DNA of 39,392 bases from a virus. Location: IMG/VR virus record IMGVR_UViG_3300025133_000274, positions 1 through 39,392 of that record; one strand, written 5' to 3'. The notes under the pieces are model-generated. The model had not been told where the DNA came from. It saw only the letters and a program-made list of their open reading frames with translations, and did not search any database. Below, piece by piece: positions 19,201 through 26,670 of the stretch. Numbering within the stretch: position 1 is the stretch's first letter; each line of letters starts with the position of its first letter. The translations under genes and the position numbers were made by a program.

Positions 19201-20227
19201 AACTGAAGATAGAAACAAAGGAATAAGTCTTTGGGATAGCTATAGAATAAAAGAAGGTAAAGTAGTATATAACCATTCTATCCGTTATGTAGAAAAAATG
19301 ATTGGAGAAACTACTAAAAAAATGCCATACTATAGCCGTGATGATCGTGCTGCTTTTCATAGACGTGGAACTGTTGCGATCCAACGTATTAATCAACAGT
19401 TACATGGTGCATATAGTGAACGAAATGCTATGCCTTTTCAAAGGCTTGTATTAGGATCCATTATGATTGTATTTAAAAAATATCTAGTTCCAGGGTTCAG
19501 AGCAAGACTTGGAGGTGCAGCACAAACTGTACGAGATTATACACCTAAAGTAGGTAAGTACTCTAAAGGCACTCTTACAGATGGTGAGTATATAGAACAT
19601 TCTTCAGAATTACCCACTGCGACTCCAACAAGAATGTATGACCCTATGTTAGGCACATATAGGTCTTTAGGTACATATTCTACGGCTTATAAGTTTATAG
19701 GTAAAGTTATTAGCGATCTAGAATTAATGAAATGGCAGGTAGTAAGTGCTAATTGGGCAGAACTTTCTCGAAATGAAAAAGGTAATGTTATTAAAGCTGT
19801 TTCTGAGATAGGTCTTGCATTATTTGTTTTACCTGCAGCAGGGGCATCAATGGCTGCACTTGCAAAGGGACAAGACGAAGATGATGATTTTGTGAATTGG
19901 TATTTAGGCAGTTTTATGGCATATAGACTTCATAGTGAGCTTTTACAATATATCAGCCCTATGGAAGCAGGGAGAATCCTAAAGAACCCTGCGATTACTA
20001 TTACGTTCATTGAACGTATTATAGACTTCTTAAGTCAAGGTAAAACGGACACATTTAGAGCGCTCTCAGGAGAAGGAATGGAAATATACAAATCAGGGTC
20101 CCGTAAAGGAGATAGAAAGATCAGTAAAAAAATCTATGATCTTGTTCCTTTCTATAAACACTATACTCGTAATAGGTACATGAAGGACATTGTGAGCTTT
20201 TATGCTGAAACGGGTAGGGCCAGATAA
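16238..20227 (+). CDS. Large virion/ejected protein, partner of the giant polymerase
   Basis: A 1,329-residue protein whose ATG overlaps the polymerase stop codon (ATGA), indicating translational coupling and a shared role. The first ~500 residues are long Lys/Glu-rich helices, likely coiled coil. A central part (about 640-1100) is rich in aromatic and His residues. A conserved-looking segment near 1065-1095 (NAMPFQRLVLG, then FKKYLVPGFRARL) resembles a motif I associate with giant phage cargo proteins, though I cannot verify that here. A hydrophobic alanine/glycine segment at about 1188-1208 is a probable membrane helix, followed by an acidic patch (EDDDF). It is the last gene of the late block and ends just before a hairpin terminator. 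The likely role is as an internal virion protein ejected with the polymerase. No enzymatic motif was found. Confidence 0.7.
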   Translation: MSTCKVFKVDKAGKEIPSKLYEKLEEQFGDQRYDKPDGTQGELIKDSLWELARSQEFTNTYGNWKILPANEYRLVNKLDTPQESPRLYNLGDDENGQIIYGEPYMADVWSFASGKILATKPWNTSQFKATSSIKVAILRKAASALEKRIKTLSRQKSKELLSGQLKAQKKDLEKELDSIGEAVQDERLLNYAANAMEQTAAILEEMDMLILNMGIAEDEGTKKLTAAAAQDIYYYITAFSDIDSTLAQIQEGKLIVPDKVRMHLQTASDVHKEIAAKYERYAKDYVVNKFSTGGDMMKAWAETSYGKEFAQLNKKYKGDDVMLEQMGIKDKTKEEYIQMRLDEAKTTLEKRGAVIFRNMLEATNQDISFVQRWFLNAQDVNDDVLRALQMEISKVEDEIRLKWIDEVRALHGTFKELQEHQMKKDKNMTREEFYSFMLEKDEIGKPTGYFVSKYHSNWSRDRKKKQDEIYSQEGVSEAAKTRQWIKWKKENIKYNYTLPLRYIIPKGAKKEEKDKIIREATAKRDAKVEALKKEHEAALAASVPKRDAANNITRSGDRGPLSLFEDKIAMIHRASHTQFEIPKKPEDHAKYLNPAYKKLAAYSKLEGGDNIYWKYYIRYMNQNTINDEGLPSNFRTMYKMPSIRKSLPERLEDVHKWMGFFPKLIGKNSLYSEIFQKWKEERTVYVKGEVSERGEESEEMDNLRSKRRKNIQDYASISTDEEGRERQYVPIHYRGQIEIEDLTMDLHGSLVKNTWVTLSYQKMTQLLPYAEMLVFFLQKRLNFTQKAGFKTVGRGSIGRNIDVSAKNSYNAAKDLIEHRMFGVTKLDPGYEIGGLSVTKLLGLVQSYMSTTMLSFNVHSSIANANLANILFTIEGAAGEHFGKKDVAAAYEAYARDMPRMIADLTEPLDQHSKVNVVGLIYDPTNNFDHRQFDYAHNSKTAHLLHGFSLHFLNASVEHHVQSLTMIAYLKSTKILDENDMYLDAKNEPTEDRNKGISLWDSYRIKEGKVVYNHSIRYVEKMIGETTKKMPYYSRDDRAAFHRRGTVAIQRINQQLHGAYSERNAMPFQRLVLGSIMIVFKKYLVPGFRARLGGAAQTVRDYTPKVGKYSKGTLTDGEYIEHSSELPTATPTRMYDPMLGTYRSLGTYSTAYKFIGKVISDLELMKWQVVSANWAELSRNEKGNVIKAVSEIGLALFVLPAAGASMAALAKGQDEDDDFVNWYLGSFMAYRLHSELLQYISPMEAGRILKNPAITITFIERIIDFLSQGKTDTFRALSGEGMEIYKSGSRKGDRKISKKIYDLVPFYKHYTRNRYMKDIVSFYAETGRAR

Positions 20228-20250
20228 TCTAACTTATATTAAGCGTGAGT

Positions 20251-20285
20251 AAAAAAAAGGGTAGAAGCTTATAGCTCCTACCCTT
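20251..20285 (-). terminator. Intrinsic terminator between convergent gene blocks
   Basis: The hairpin pairs AAGGGTAG (20257-20264) with CTACCCTT (20278-20285), plus an inner AGCT/AGCT stem, a TAT loop and one A-C mismatch. Read on the minus strand it is followed by eight U residues (the A-run at 20251-20258), so it should terminate the minus-strand operon ending at 20336. On the plus strand it has only a weak U-tract, but the stem may also slow readthrough from the late block. Confidence 0.85.
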
Positions 20286-20335
20286 ATAAACACATAGTAA
20301 AACCAATCACTGAAAAACTATGCGTACATGAGCTT

Positions 20336-20629
20336 CTAAAGCTCTGTATCGTTCTCAGACTCTTTTAAAAAGTCTTCAATATTCTCTGCGTCTATTTGTT
20401 GCCACTGTTCAAAGTTGCTTAGTTGGATATTTATCCTTTCTTTAGCTTCTTTGCCTCTTTCTTTAAGTAAATCTGGAGCGGCAGTATCCTTGATATATGT
20501 GGATTCTGATTTGCTGTCCCAAACTGATATTCCTTTTTTACTTCGCTTTTTAAGCTTAGTAAGGAACTTCTGACGATCCTTATACTGTTCGAATGTTTCG
20601 TCTTCTCCGCGTTTGTTGCTGTAATTCAT
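20336..20629 (-). CDS. Hypothetical 97-residue charged protein
   Basis: A very polar protein, with a basic N-terminal half (LTKLKKRSKKG) and an acidic C-terminal half ending ESENDTEL. It has no cysteines, membrane segment or signal peptide. It is the last minus-strand gene before the terminator at 20.25 kb and lies 12 bases after its upstream neighbour, so it ends that transcript. No family recognised. A small soluble DNA- or protein-binding factor is possible. Confidence 0.65.
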   Translation of the reverse strand: MNYSNKRGEDETFEQYKDRQKFLTKLKKRSKKGISVWDSKSESTYIKDTAAPDLLKERGKEAKERINIQLSNFEQWQQIDAENIEDFLKESENDTEL

Positions 20630-20641
20630 ATTACAAATATA

Positions 20642-21199
20642 CTAAACTTTCCAGTATTCTTTTATAGATTTATCCGAATGTTCAAATTGAGGAATATCCA
20701 TGAAGTAATTAAAAAGTTTCGCAGATGTACTAATAGTTATAAATTTATTAATTACAAGATCTGTTAAAAATTTAGACACTATCTTCTCACAGTCTCCAAT
20801 ATGGTCTGAAGATGTCTTTTTCAGGTTAATATCTGTTTTTATATATCGAATAGTTGTTTCGTATAACGTAGATACAGCCTGGTAGTTAAAGTCAGCTTTT
20901 ATTGTAGCTTTGACAAGAGCTTTAAATATACTTTGGTTTTTCACAAGAGCAGGTTGTATTAAATTATCAATAACTGAATGATTAAATCCAATAAGTAAAG
21001 TTATATAGGAAGGATGTGGTAGTCCGTCTATAAACGCAAGTGTCATTTTATCAAATTCAGACTTAAACTGTTTCATACGTCTCGCATTACTTTGTTTTTT
21101 TTTTACTTTTTCTACAATTTTTCGTCCTTGCTGCTCGGGAGGCTCTTCCCAGTGTCGTTTTGGAGAGAACAACGCTTGTTTCATTTTATAATTTTTCAT
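20642..21199 (-). CDS. Hypothetical 185-residue protein
   Basis: The frame is open to 21280, but I chose the ATG at 21199 (MKNYKMKQALFSP) because the upstream extension would run across the plus-strand lysis gene start at 21223 and its candidate promoter. The N-terminal third is strongly basic (KIVEKVKKKQSNARRMKQFK). The remainder is predicted mostly helical with many Ile, Leu and Phe. No transmembrane segment or catalytic motif is evident. It is transcribed divergently from the lysis-like cassette and 12 bases ahead of the 97-residue gene. Function unknown; a nucleic-acid-binding role is suggested only by the basic N-terminus. Confidence 0.6.
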   Translation of the reverse strand: MKNYKMKQALFSPKRHWEEPPEQQGRKIVEKVKKKQSNARRMKQFKSEFDKMTLAFIDGLPHPSYITLLIGFNHSVIDNLIQPALVKNQSIFKALVKATIKADFNYQAVSTLYETTIRYIKTDINLKKTSSDHIGDCEKIVSKFLTDLVINKFITISTSAKLFNYFMDIPQFEHSDKSIKEYWKV

Positions 21200-21202
21200 T
21201 AT

Positions 21203-21218
21203 TAATTTTGTATTTTTG
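21203..21218 (+). promoter_or_regulatory. Candidate promoter of the lysis-like cassette (two TAnnTTTG matches)
   Basis: TAATTTTG (21203-21210) is followed directly by TATTTTTG (21211-21218). Both match the Bacteroidota -7 element TAnnTTTG, just before the ATG at 21223. This is the only plausible place to start the isolated plus-strand cassette, since both flanks are minus-strand genes. The AT-richness makes the motif weak evidence by itself. Confidence 0.4.
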
Positions 21219-21222
21219 GAAT

Positions 21223-21594
21223 ATGAATTTATTTCCTCCGCACACTCCAGTGCCCATGAAAGTTGTTTCAGTGTTCGCATGTGGTATTATATTATTATTA
21301 GCATGTAGTCTTACATATAGTGAGATCTGTAGATTTACTGCAAATAATGAACTTGATGGTATCAAAAGAGACCATAAAAATGCACTTGCAGATCTAAGGA
21401 TTTCTAAAAATAAAGAAATAAATACACTTAGACGTAAACTAGCTCAGTATGATATTGTGCTAGATAGTATAGATACTGAACTTACAGATAAAACCAAAGC
21501 AATAAATGAAATTGATAAACAAAGCCTTGCTCTTGTTGGTGATTCTATTGGCATCATCAATGAGCTCAAACGTGTATTCGCAGATCGTAATTAG
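21223..21594 (+). CDS. Inner-membrane coiled-coil protein, possible i-spanin-like lysis protein
   Basis: Starting at the ATG at 21223 gives 123 residues; an alternative ATG is at 21256. The frame is open to 21160, but that extension overlaps the divergent gene. The N-terminus has one hydrophobic helix (VVSVFACGIILLLACSLTY). The rest is a charged heptad-like helix (IKRDHKNALADLRISKNKEI onward), the layout of Rz-type inner-membrane spanins. The last 89 bases overlap the next gene in another frame, as Rz/Rz1 pairs often do. The two genes are the only plus-strand genes in this part of the genome. Sequence similarity alone cannot establish spanin function, and another phage membrane protein is possible. 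Confidence 0.6.
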   Translation: MNLFPPHTPVPMKVVSVFACGIILLLACSLTYSEICRFTANNELDGIKRDHKNALADLRISKNKEINTLRRKLAQYDIVLDSIDTELTDKTKAINEIDKQSLALVGDSIGIINELKRVFADRN

Positions 21595-21928
21595 ATATAA
21601 CGATACTACTCGTTATTGCATTTCAGAGTCACAGGCCAGAGCTGTAGTATCAGTTTTTGATAAAGTATCTATCCACGAAGGCACTATTTTAGACCTTAAA
21701 CATAAGGTAACTACTCTTGAAGCTAAAACTGCTATACTTGCTGAAATAGATACAGCACAAACAGAAGTGATTGCTATTGTAAAGGAGGAAAAAGCATTAT
21801 CTGAAAAAGAAGTTAAAGCATTAAAACGTAAAGCTTTCTGGAAAAATATATGGCAAAAGGGCAAAGAAGCCATTATAGCTGTCTCTGCCCTTGGTGCTGG
21901 TATTGGTATTGGTGTTCTTGTAGACTGA
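21506..21928 (+). CDS. Secreted coiled-coil protein with C-terminal membrane helix, possible spanin partner
   Basis: A 140-residue protein. A clear Sec signal peptide (INKALLLLVILLASSMSS, then NVYSQ) probably is cleaved after YS or before Q, as common in Bacteroidota. No lipobox cysteine is present. The middle is a charged coiled coil (residues ~50-105) and the end is a hydrophobic glycine-rich helix (IIAVSALGAGIGIGVLVD). A Cys follows the signal peptide at about residue 38. The start lies inside the preceding gene in a different frame. With signal peptide, coiled coil and terminal membrane helix it could bridge the envelope, consistent with a unimolecular or two-component spanin. It lacks the lipoprotein anchor of a canonical o-spanin, so the assignment is tentative. 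It converges on the ribonucleotide reductase gene, with ends six bases apart. Confidence 0.6.
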   Translation: MKLINKALLLLVILLASSMSSNVYSQIVIRYNDTTRYCISESQARAVVSVFDKVSIHEGTILDLKHKVTTLEAKTAILAEIDTAQTEVIAIVKEEKALSEKEVKALKRKAFWKNIWQKGKEAIIAVSALGAGIGIGVLVD

Positions 21929-21934
21929 CCTCTT

Positions 21935-23794
21935 TTAGGCTATCACTACTTCGCACGCACCGCCTGCACATGCCAATTCTCCTTTTAAATCTGTATTATC
22001 TTCGTCTTCTACTACCTTAGTTAAATCTATTGCTAGTAATTTATCGTATCTTTTTTCAAATTCTTCTTTTGTGATCTCTTCAAACGGCGCCTGCTGATAA
22101 GTTCCTCCATCATATGGAAGTACTGAAAGACCATTGAAGTTATTTCTATTATGCCACATCCAATCTCCTACGTATTCCCATTGATCTTCTTCTACAGAAA
22201 CTGTAGCTGAAACATTATGAGTATTAGAACCTGTAATATGTCCTGTTTTTACCCAATCATTGTTATAAAGACTTATTCTTCCTAACATAAAACTTATGTT
22301 TTCTTCTTCTCGTGTAGTTCCTCCTTTAGGAGCACGTTGAGGGATTTCTATAACAGCAGAACCAGGTAACAATACCATGTCTTCTACGAGTTCGGGATGC
22401 ATAACAGATAGATATTTATATAGAGGCTCATTTTTAGAGCATTGCATTCTACGTATATAATATTTAGAATGCCAGGCATGAATACCTGAACTTGTTCCTA
22501 CTACACAACTTGTTGTTCCCGAAGGTTTTACAGTTGTAGTTCTCGCTGCAGGGTTTATTCCAATGGTCTCTGCTACTCTTTTATTTGTTTGAATAACTGC
22601 CCTAGCCCCTCTTTTTAAATCTATTCTAGAGAGCTTTCCATTACATATACCTGTAATGCCGACACCTATAAGGGCCTCCTTCTCTGTTGTCTCTTGCCAA
22701 ATAGGACGTAAATAATGAAAATTACTATATCCTGCCTGAAGAGTTCCAAAAAATGAAGCAACTATTGCTCGTCTAATAAAATCAGCTTGATCTTCTATAT
22801 CTCCAGCATTGATCTCTGTTAGATTACAGAATTGAAAAGGTCTTAATGCAATTTCACAACAGGGATTAGTTCCCCAGTCCTTGTCGTTTGTGAAATACAC
22901 TCCAGGTTCTCCACTTCCACTTAGTTCAATCTTCTTCCATATATCCTTAAAGAACTTCTCTGTTACTTTATGTCTTAGTAGTACTGCAGAGTTATTAGCT
23001 CTTCCTCGTTGAGGATTAGCTTCATACCATGTTCCAGACTTAGCTGAAAGCATTTCTTCATCATTTGCCGAAAAGAGTGATATTAAAGCTGCTCTTCTAA
23101 TTCCTCCAGCAAGTACAGCATCTGCTATATGACAGATCATGTCGTGCACTTCTATAGGAGTAAGTTTACTTCCGTTAGCTTTTGTGGCAAGCATGAGCTC
23201 TAAGTTGAATAAGCATTTTTTAAGAGGATCGGGCCCAGGAGCTTTACCGCCTGCAGTTGCAAGCTGTGCTCCTTTTTCTCTAATATCACTAAAATCAAAA
23301 ACAGGTTTAGTTTTTCTTAATCCAAAGAAACTTGCCATTAAATGCCTGATACTATCTGCCCAGCCTTCTATAGAATCTCCTATTAAATATTTTTGTTGTT
23401 TTCTTGGTTTTTGTATCTCTGGTAAAGCATTCACATGATCTCTTTGTACCGAAAATCCTACACCTGTTCCTCCTAAAAGAAGAAACATTGTTTCACTGAA
23501 TGCTCTATAGTCATCTATTGGCAAGTATGCACAATTGTACACACGAGACTCTGATTTTTCAATTGCTGCACCTGAAAATTGTGCAGCTCTCATTGACATT
23601 AATACTTTTTTATCTCTTATATATTGTCCTTTTGTTTCAATTTCATTTTTTAATTCTGGATATTTTTTCTTCATCATAGTTAGATACCGTGTTACGATCT
23701 CATCCCATGTTTCTCTTCTTTTTTCTTTGGGCTTATATTTTGCGTATTTATTAAAGACAACAATGTCACTAAGTATTTGATTACTCTTATCCAT
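21935..23794 (-). CDS. nrdJ: Adenosylcobalamin-dependent (class II) ribonucleotide reductase
   Basis: This 619-residue enzyme would convert ribonucleotides to deoxyribonucleotides for phage DNA synthesis, using a cobalamin-generated thiyl radical and no oxygen. The Lactobacillus leichmannii RTPR layout is fully present: C88 (N-C-A-Y, equivalent to C119), N310-P-C312-C-E314 (the catalytic NPCxE, with C312 as thiyl radical site), C323 eleven residues later (equivalent to C419), and the C-terminal redox pair C609-A-G-G-A-C614 with the RTPR C731/C736 spacing. The usual NPCGE glycine is a Cys here (C313). It is ~120 residues shorter than RTPR, with ~65 of them missing between C88 and C312, where the allosteric insertion lies. 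It is the downstream gene of the cluster with the MoxR/VWA pair. The class II call is firm; altered allostery is inferred. Confidence 0.93.
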   Translation of the reverse strand: MDKSNQILSDIVVFNKYAKYKPKEKRRETWDEIVTRYLTMMKKKYPELKNEIETKGQYIRDKKVLMSMRAAQFSGAAIEKSESRVYNCAYLPIDDYRAFSETMFLLLGGTGVGFSVQRDHVNALPEIQKPRKQQKYLIGDSIEGWADSIRHLMASFFGLRKTKPVFDFSDIREKGAQLATAGGKAPGPDPLKKCLFNLELMLATKANGSKLTPIEVHDMICHIADAVLAGGIRRAALISLFSANDEEMLSAKSGTWYEANPQRGRANNSAVLLRHKVTEKFFKDIWKKIELSGSGEPGVYFTNDKDWGTNPCCEIALRPFQFCNLTEINAGDIEDQADFIRRAIVASFFGTLQAGYSNFHYLRPIWQETTEKEALIGVGITGICNGKLSRIDLKRGARAVIQTNKRVAETIGINPAARTTTVKPSGTTSCVVGTSSGIHAWHSKYYIRRMQCSKNEPLYKYLSVMHPELVEDMVLLPGSAVIEIPQRAPKGGTTREEENISFMLGRISLYNNDWVKTGHITGSNTHNVSATVSVEEDQWEYVGDWMWHNRNNFNGLSVLPYDGGTYQQAPFEEITKEEFEKRYDKLLAIDLTKVVEDEDNTDLKGELACAGGACEVVIA

Positions 23795-23838
23795 TTTGTG
23801 TAAAATTTAATTGTTTAAAGGAAAGATAAAGATACAAT

Positions 23839-24135
23839 TTACAGATGCATAGTGTGCACTGATTTTGATATTTTTTTAGCTTTTTTGTGCCTTTGTGTGT
23901 GAGTAGTTCCTCTTAGATTGGGATTCTTCTCTTGTACCTTTCGTCTTGCCCTTGTAACACTTTCATAAGATGAGAGGTGATTTGTCTCGAACATAGTGAA
24001 AAATAAGTCCATAGGACACCTTATAGCTTTCATTTCATCTTTCCAGATTTTTGAGATTAATTTTTTGTCTGAAGATTGTAGTTTAGGATCTTCTTCTAAT
24101 AATTTTTTTACTTGGTCATAAATAGTTTTAGTCAT
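23839..24135 (-). CDS. Small phage protein with TRARRKVQ motif
   Basis: A basic protein of 98 residues. The centre reads SYESVTRARRKVQEKNPNLR, which resembles a motif I associate with small uncharacterised phage proteins in which an ESITRARRxxQ helix looks like a DNA-binding recognition helix. An N-terminal helical part contains Lys and Glu, and the tail is Lys/His-rich (HTQRHKKAKKISKS), both consistent with nucleic acid binding. It follows a hairpin at 24157-24185 and precedes the reductase by 44 bases. A regulatory or replication-associated role is possible; no function is established. Confidence 0.65.
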   Translation of the reverse strand: MTKTIYDQVKKLLEEDPKLQSSDKKLISKIWKDEMKAIRCPMDLFFTMFETNHLSSYESVTRARRKVQEKNPNLRGTTHTQRHKKAKKISKSVHTMHL

Positions 24136-24156
24136 TTGTGTTAAGATTTAGTTAAA

Positions 24157-24185
24157 AGCCCCAAGAGTATATTACTCCTGGGGCT
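24157..24185 (-). terminator. Intrinsic terminator/leader hairpin downstream of the VWA gene
   Basis: AGCCCC (24157-24162) pairs with GGGGCT (24180-24185), and GAGTA (24165-24169) pairs with TACTC around a TAT loop, with one A-C mismatch between. On the minus strand it is followed by UUUUAACUAA and then, about 20 bases on, by the next ATG at 24135. It can terminate the VWA transcript and also lies in the leader of the 98-residue gene. Confidence 0.75.
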
Positions 24186-24199
24186 AAAAATTATAATAA

Positions 24200-25591
24200 T
24201 TATTTTGGTAGGGTTAAGTAACCTTTTCTACCATATTCATCTACGCCGTTTACGATATATTTTTCCATCTTTCCTTGTCTATATCCTAAAAGTTGTCCGT
24301 TTTCAGCATATGGTACAAACGACTTATTAAGAGAAGAAACTTCCAATGTAAGAATAAAAGCATCTCTAAAGTAGTTTTTCGGATTCAATGTATCTGACCC
24401 ATCTGTAATTATAATACAAGGACGATTTACTTTTTTTGCATTAATAAAACATTGATCAATATTAGTACCTCCTCCATATACAGTCTTAAATAATTCTTCT
24501 ATTGGAATTTTTGCAAGTTGGTGATGGCTTGCAAAAAGGTAACAATCTCGTAATAATTTAAGTTGATTTAATCTAAATGCAACAAGATGCGCAAGATCTC
24601 TGTATGAAACCAATACATTATCAATAAAATTCTTGCCGCTCATAGAACCTGAATCATCTATATAGATATCAAAACTAACATGATATTGTATACAACGAGT
24701 AACAAGATCTTCAAATAATGCAATATGTGCGAAATTCTCTATATTGGATAACTCTTCTATCTCTTCACTATCAAAAAAGCTTTCTTCTATTAAAGATTGT
24801 TGTCCTATTGCATTTTGCGTAGCTTTATCAATAGTAGTTTTGAAAAATGCCTTTAAAGATCCCTTATTAATGTTATCTAACTTTTTTATAATAGGAGAAT
24901 CAAAAAGTTTTATTTGCTCTATAGCTCCTTTACCTGCACCATTTAAACTATCACTTCCTTTAGCTGCAGTTTCTTTGATATCCTTCTTTATTTTATTATT
25001 AGCACGAGTTGTTCCTTTTTCTAACTTATTTTTAAACTCTTTATAAGCTTCGGAATCTTCTTCGGTGCTAGGATTTTTACCATTGTCTCCACATTGCTCA
25101 TTGAATTTATCCATATGCTTTTCCATATCATTTCCAAACTCTTTATGAAGTTTTTCAAGCATAGTAATAATATGTTTACTTGCAATGTAGCTATATGCAG
25201 CTTTATGATTAGTAGCATACTGTAATAGATGATTATCAACTTTTGTTAATATATGATGCCACCAGTATTTATCAGAATTGATATTATACTGTTTTTTTTC
25301 TGAGTACCAGTGGTTAAATCCATCTATAGTTAGATTTTCAACTCCTTGCTTTTGCATAAAGGAAGAAGCTAAAAAGTTATTCGACATAGATGTCTTTAAA
25401 CTACGTACTACCTCTCCCTCCAAATCTGGAGGAAGAGGATTTTGAATTATACGTGCAGGTTTAGAAGCTTCGATTTCAGGTCGAAGGTTTTTAAGAATTT
25501 CAGCTCTTTTCTTTTTCTGTTCATATGCTTTATCGTAGTAGCCTTTGGTACCAACTGAGTACCTATCTCCGTAATTTCCTCTATAGTTCAT
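24200..25591 (-). CDS. VWA-domain protein with complete MIDAS, partner of the MoxR ATPase
   Basis: 463 residues. The C-terminal ~165 residues form a von Willebrand A domain with a complete metal-ion-dependent adhesion site: D312-x-S314-x-S316 (IDDSGSMSG), T376 in GGGTN, and D397 in ITDGSD. The N-terminal ~300 residues are basic and then helical, with charged linkers around 165-230. It starts two bases after the MoxR-type ATPase stop, the standard arrangement of MoxR-VWA pairs (for example RavA-ViaA, CobS-CobT, BchI-BchD), in which the ATPase remodels a client recruited by the VWA protein. There is no signal peptide, so it acts in the cytoplasm. Its client could be a virion assembly intermediate, or a cofactor enzyme such as the neighbouring cobalamin-dependent reductase. 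The domain and the pairing are well supported; the client is unknown. Confidence 0.85.
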   Translation of the reverse strand: MNYRGNYGDRYSVGTKGYYDKAYEQKKKRAEILKNLRPEIEASKPARIIQNPLPPDLEGEVVRSLKTSMSNNFLASSFMQKQGVENLTIDGFNHWYSEKKQYNINSDKYWWHHILTKVDNHLLQYATNHKAAYSYIASKHIITMLEKLHKEFGNDMEKHMDKFNEQCGDNGKNPSTEEDSEAYKEFKNKLEKGTTRANNKIKKDIKETAAKGSDSLNGAGKGAIEQIKLFDSPIIKKLDNINKGSLKAFFKTTIDKATQNAIGQQSLIEESFFDSEEIEELSNIENFAHIALFEDLVTRCIQYHVSFDIYIDDSGSMSGKNFIDNVLVSYRDLAHLVAFRLNQLKLLRDCYLFASHHQLAKIPIEELFKTVYGGGTNIDQCFINAKKVNRPCIIITDGSDTLNPKNYFRDAFILTLEVSSLNKSFVPYAENGQLLGYRQGKMEKYIVNGVDEYGRKGYLTLPK

Positions 25592-25593
25592 GA

Positions 25594-26670
25594 TTAAACT
25601 GTTAATGTTGTTTTTAAACTTTGTTCAGCTACTATTCCTTTAAATAGCATTTGTTGCTCCGTAGAAATAGCAGCAGTTTCAATACAAGTAATTACATCTT
25701 TTGTAAATTGTTCTGCTCTGGTTTTATAACTATTAACTTCTGCTAATGCAGTAATTTCAGTTAAAACTGAGTGTAGAAATATTTGAGCATAGCTATCATT
25801 ATGTGCTTCTAAAATACCAGGTAACTGAGATAGTAATGTAGCTACATTATTTTCTCTCTTAGTCTCAAGCTTAGATGAAATATCTGCAAGTGCTGCAGGT
25901 GCGACCAGGCTACATACATAGATAATTGCCTGTTTATCATCATAAGTATAAATAAGCTTTACAGCTTTAATTATATCCTTAAGTGCATAAATAGTTCTAT
26001 CTGAAGCAGTTGAATATATCGTATCTACAAATTTGTTAAATAATGCAGTGTTTACGTTTTCTTTTTCTATATCTGCAGTAGAAGGAATATTAATATCAAG
26101 AGTATGTACTTTTAATGCTTCTTCGTTACATATACCTTTCATAACATCACTTCCTACTCTTTCTACAGTTAATGTAAGTATAAATCTATCCCAAAAAGGA
26201 TTCTCTATTTCTTCTTGTGGAATAATATTACAAGAACCAGCAAATACTTGCCAGTTACACTTTTTAACAGTATCTCCATAGAACAGTGCTTTTTCTCTCA
26301 TTACTGAAAGTAAAGTATTACGTACTCCAGAAGTACCTTTATCAACTTCGTTTATCATAATAAACTCTGCATCTGCAATAGGTGCTTTAGTTTCATACTT
26401 TTTCTCTTCAAGCAATGCTTTCATATCTACTCTTCCTTTAATTTCTGAGGTCTTAGTTCCTTCATCCAATTCTATCATGAATGTTTTTGAACGTACCAGA
26501 TCTCTTCTATAGTTATATTTAGAAGCAGCATAATCGAGAAGAGCCTGAGTTTTACCTACACCTGGTTCTCCAAGTAGTAAAACTGGTAATTGTACAGCCT
26601 CTCCAAGAGCAAGAAGATTGAAAACTTCATCTTTACCTTTCAATTGTGTTTTTATTGTTCTTTTTTCCAT
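25594..26670 (-). CDS. MoxR/CobS-type AAA+ ATPase
   Basis: 358 residues. Walker A GEPGVGKT is at 34-41. The Walker B region FIMINEVDK (103-111) has Asn in place of the usual first acidic residue, but the catalytic Glu108 is kept. Sensor 1 is GSCN (145-148), and an arginine-finger-like FWDRF is at 159-163. The inserted helix (GVRNTLLSVMREK) between Walker B and sensor 1 is characteristic of the MoxR clade, which also includes CobS and GvpN. It should form a hexamer that remodels a target delivered by the VWA protein encoded immediately downstream. The upstream small gene overlaps its start by 38 bases. A proteasome-like or replication clamp loader role is unlikely given the MoxR features. The class is certain; the substrate is not. 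Confidence 0.87.
   Translation of the reverse strand: MEKRTIKTQLKGKDEVFNLLALGEAVQLPVLLLGEPGVGKTQALLDYAASKYNYRRDLVRSKTFMIELDEGTKTSEIKGRVDMKALLEEKKYETKAPIADAEFIMINEVDKGTSGVRNTLLSVMREKALFYGDTVKKCNWQVFAGSCNIIPQEEIENPFWDRFILTLTVERVGSDVMKGICNEEALKVHTLDINIPSTADIEKENVNTALFNKFVDTIYSTASDRTIYALKDIIKAVKLIYTYDDKQAIIYVCSLVAPAALADISSKLETKRENNVATLLSQLPGILEAHNDSYAQIFLHSVLTEITALAEVNSYKTRAEQFTKDVITCIETAAISTEQQMLFKGIVAEQSLKTTLTV

Noticed and set aside
24200-25591. Calling the VWA protein CobT outright
   Set aside because: The MIDAS and gene pairing are compatible, but nothing outside the VWA domain looks specifically like CobT; kept as a hypothesis only.
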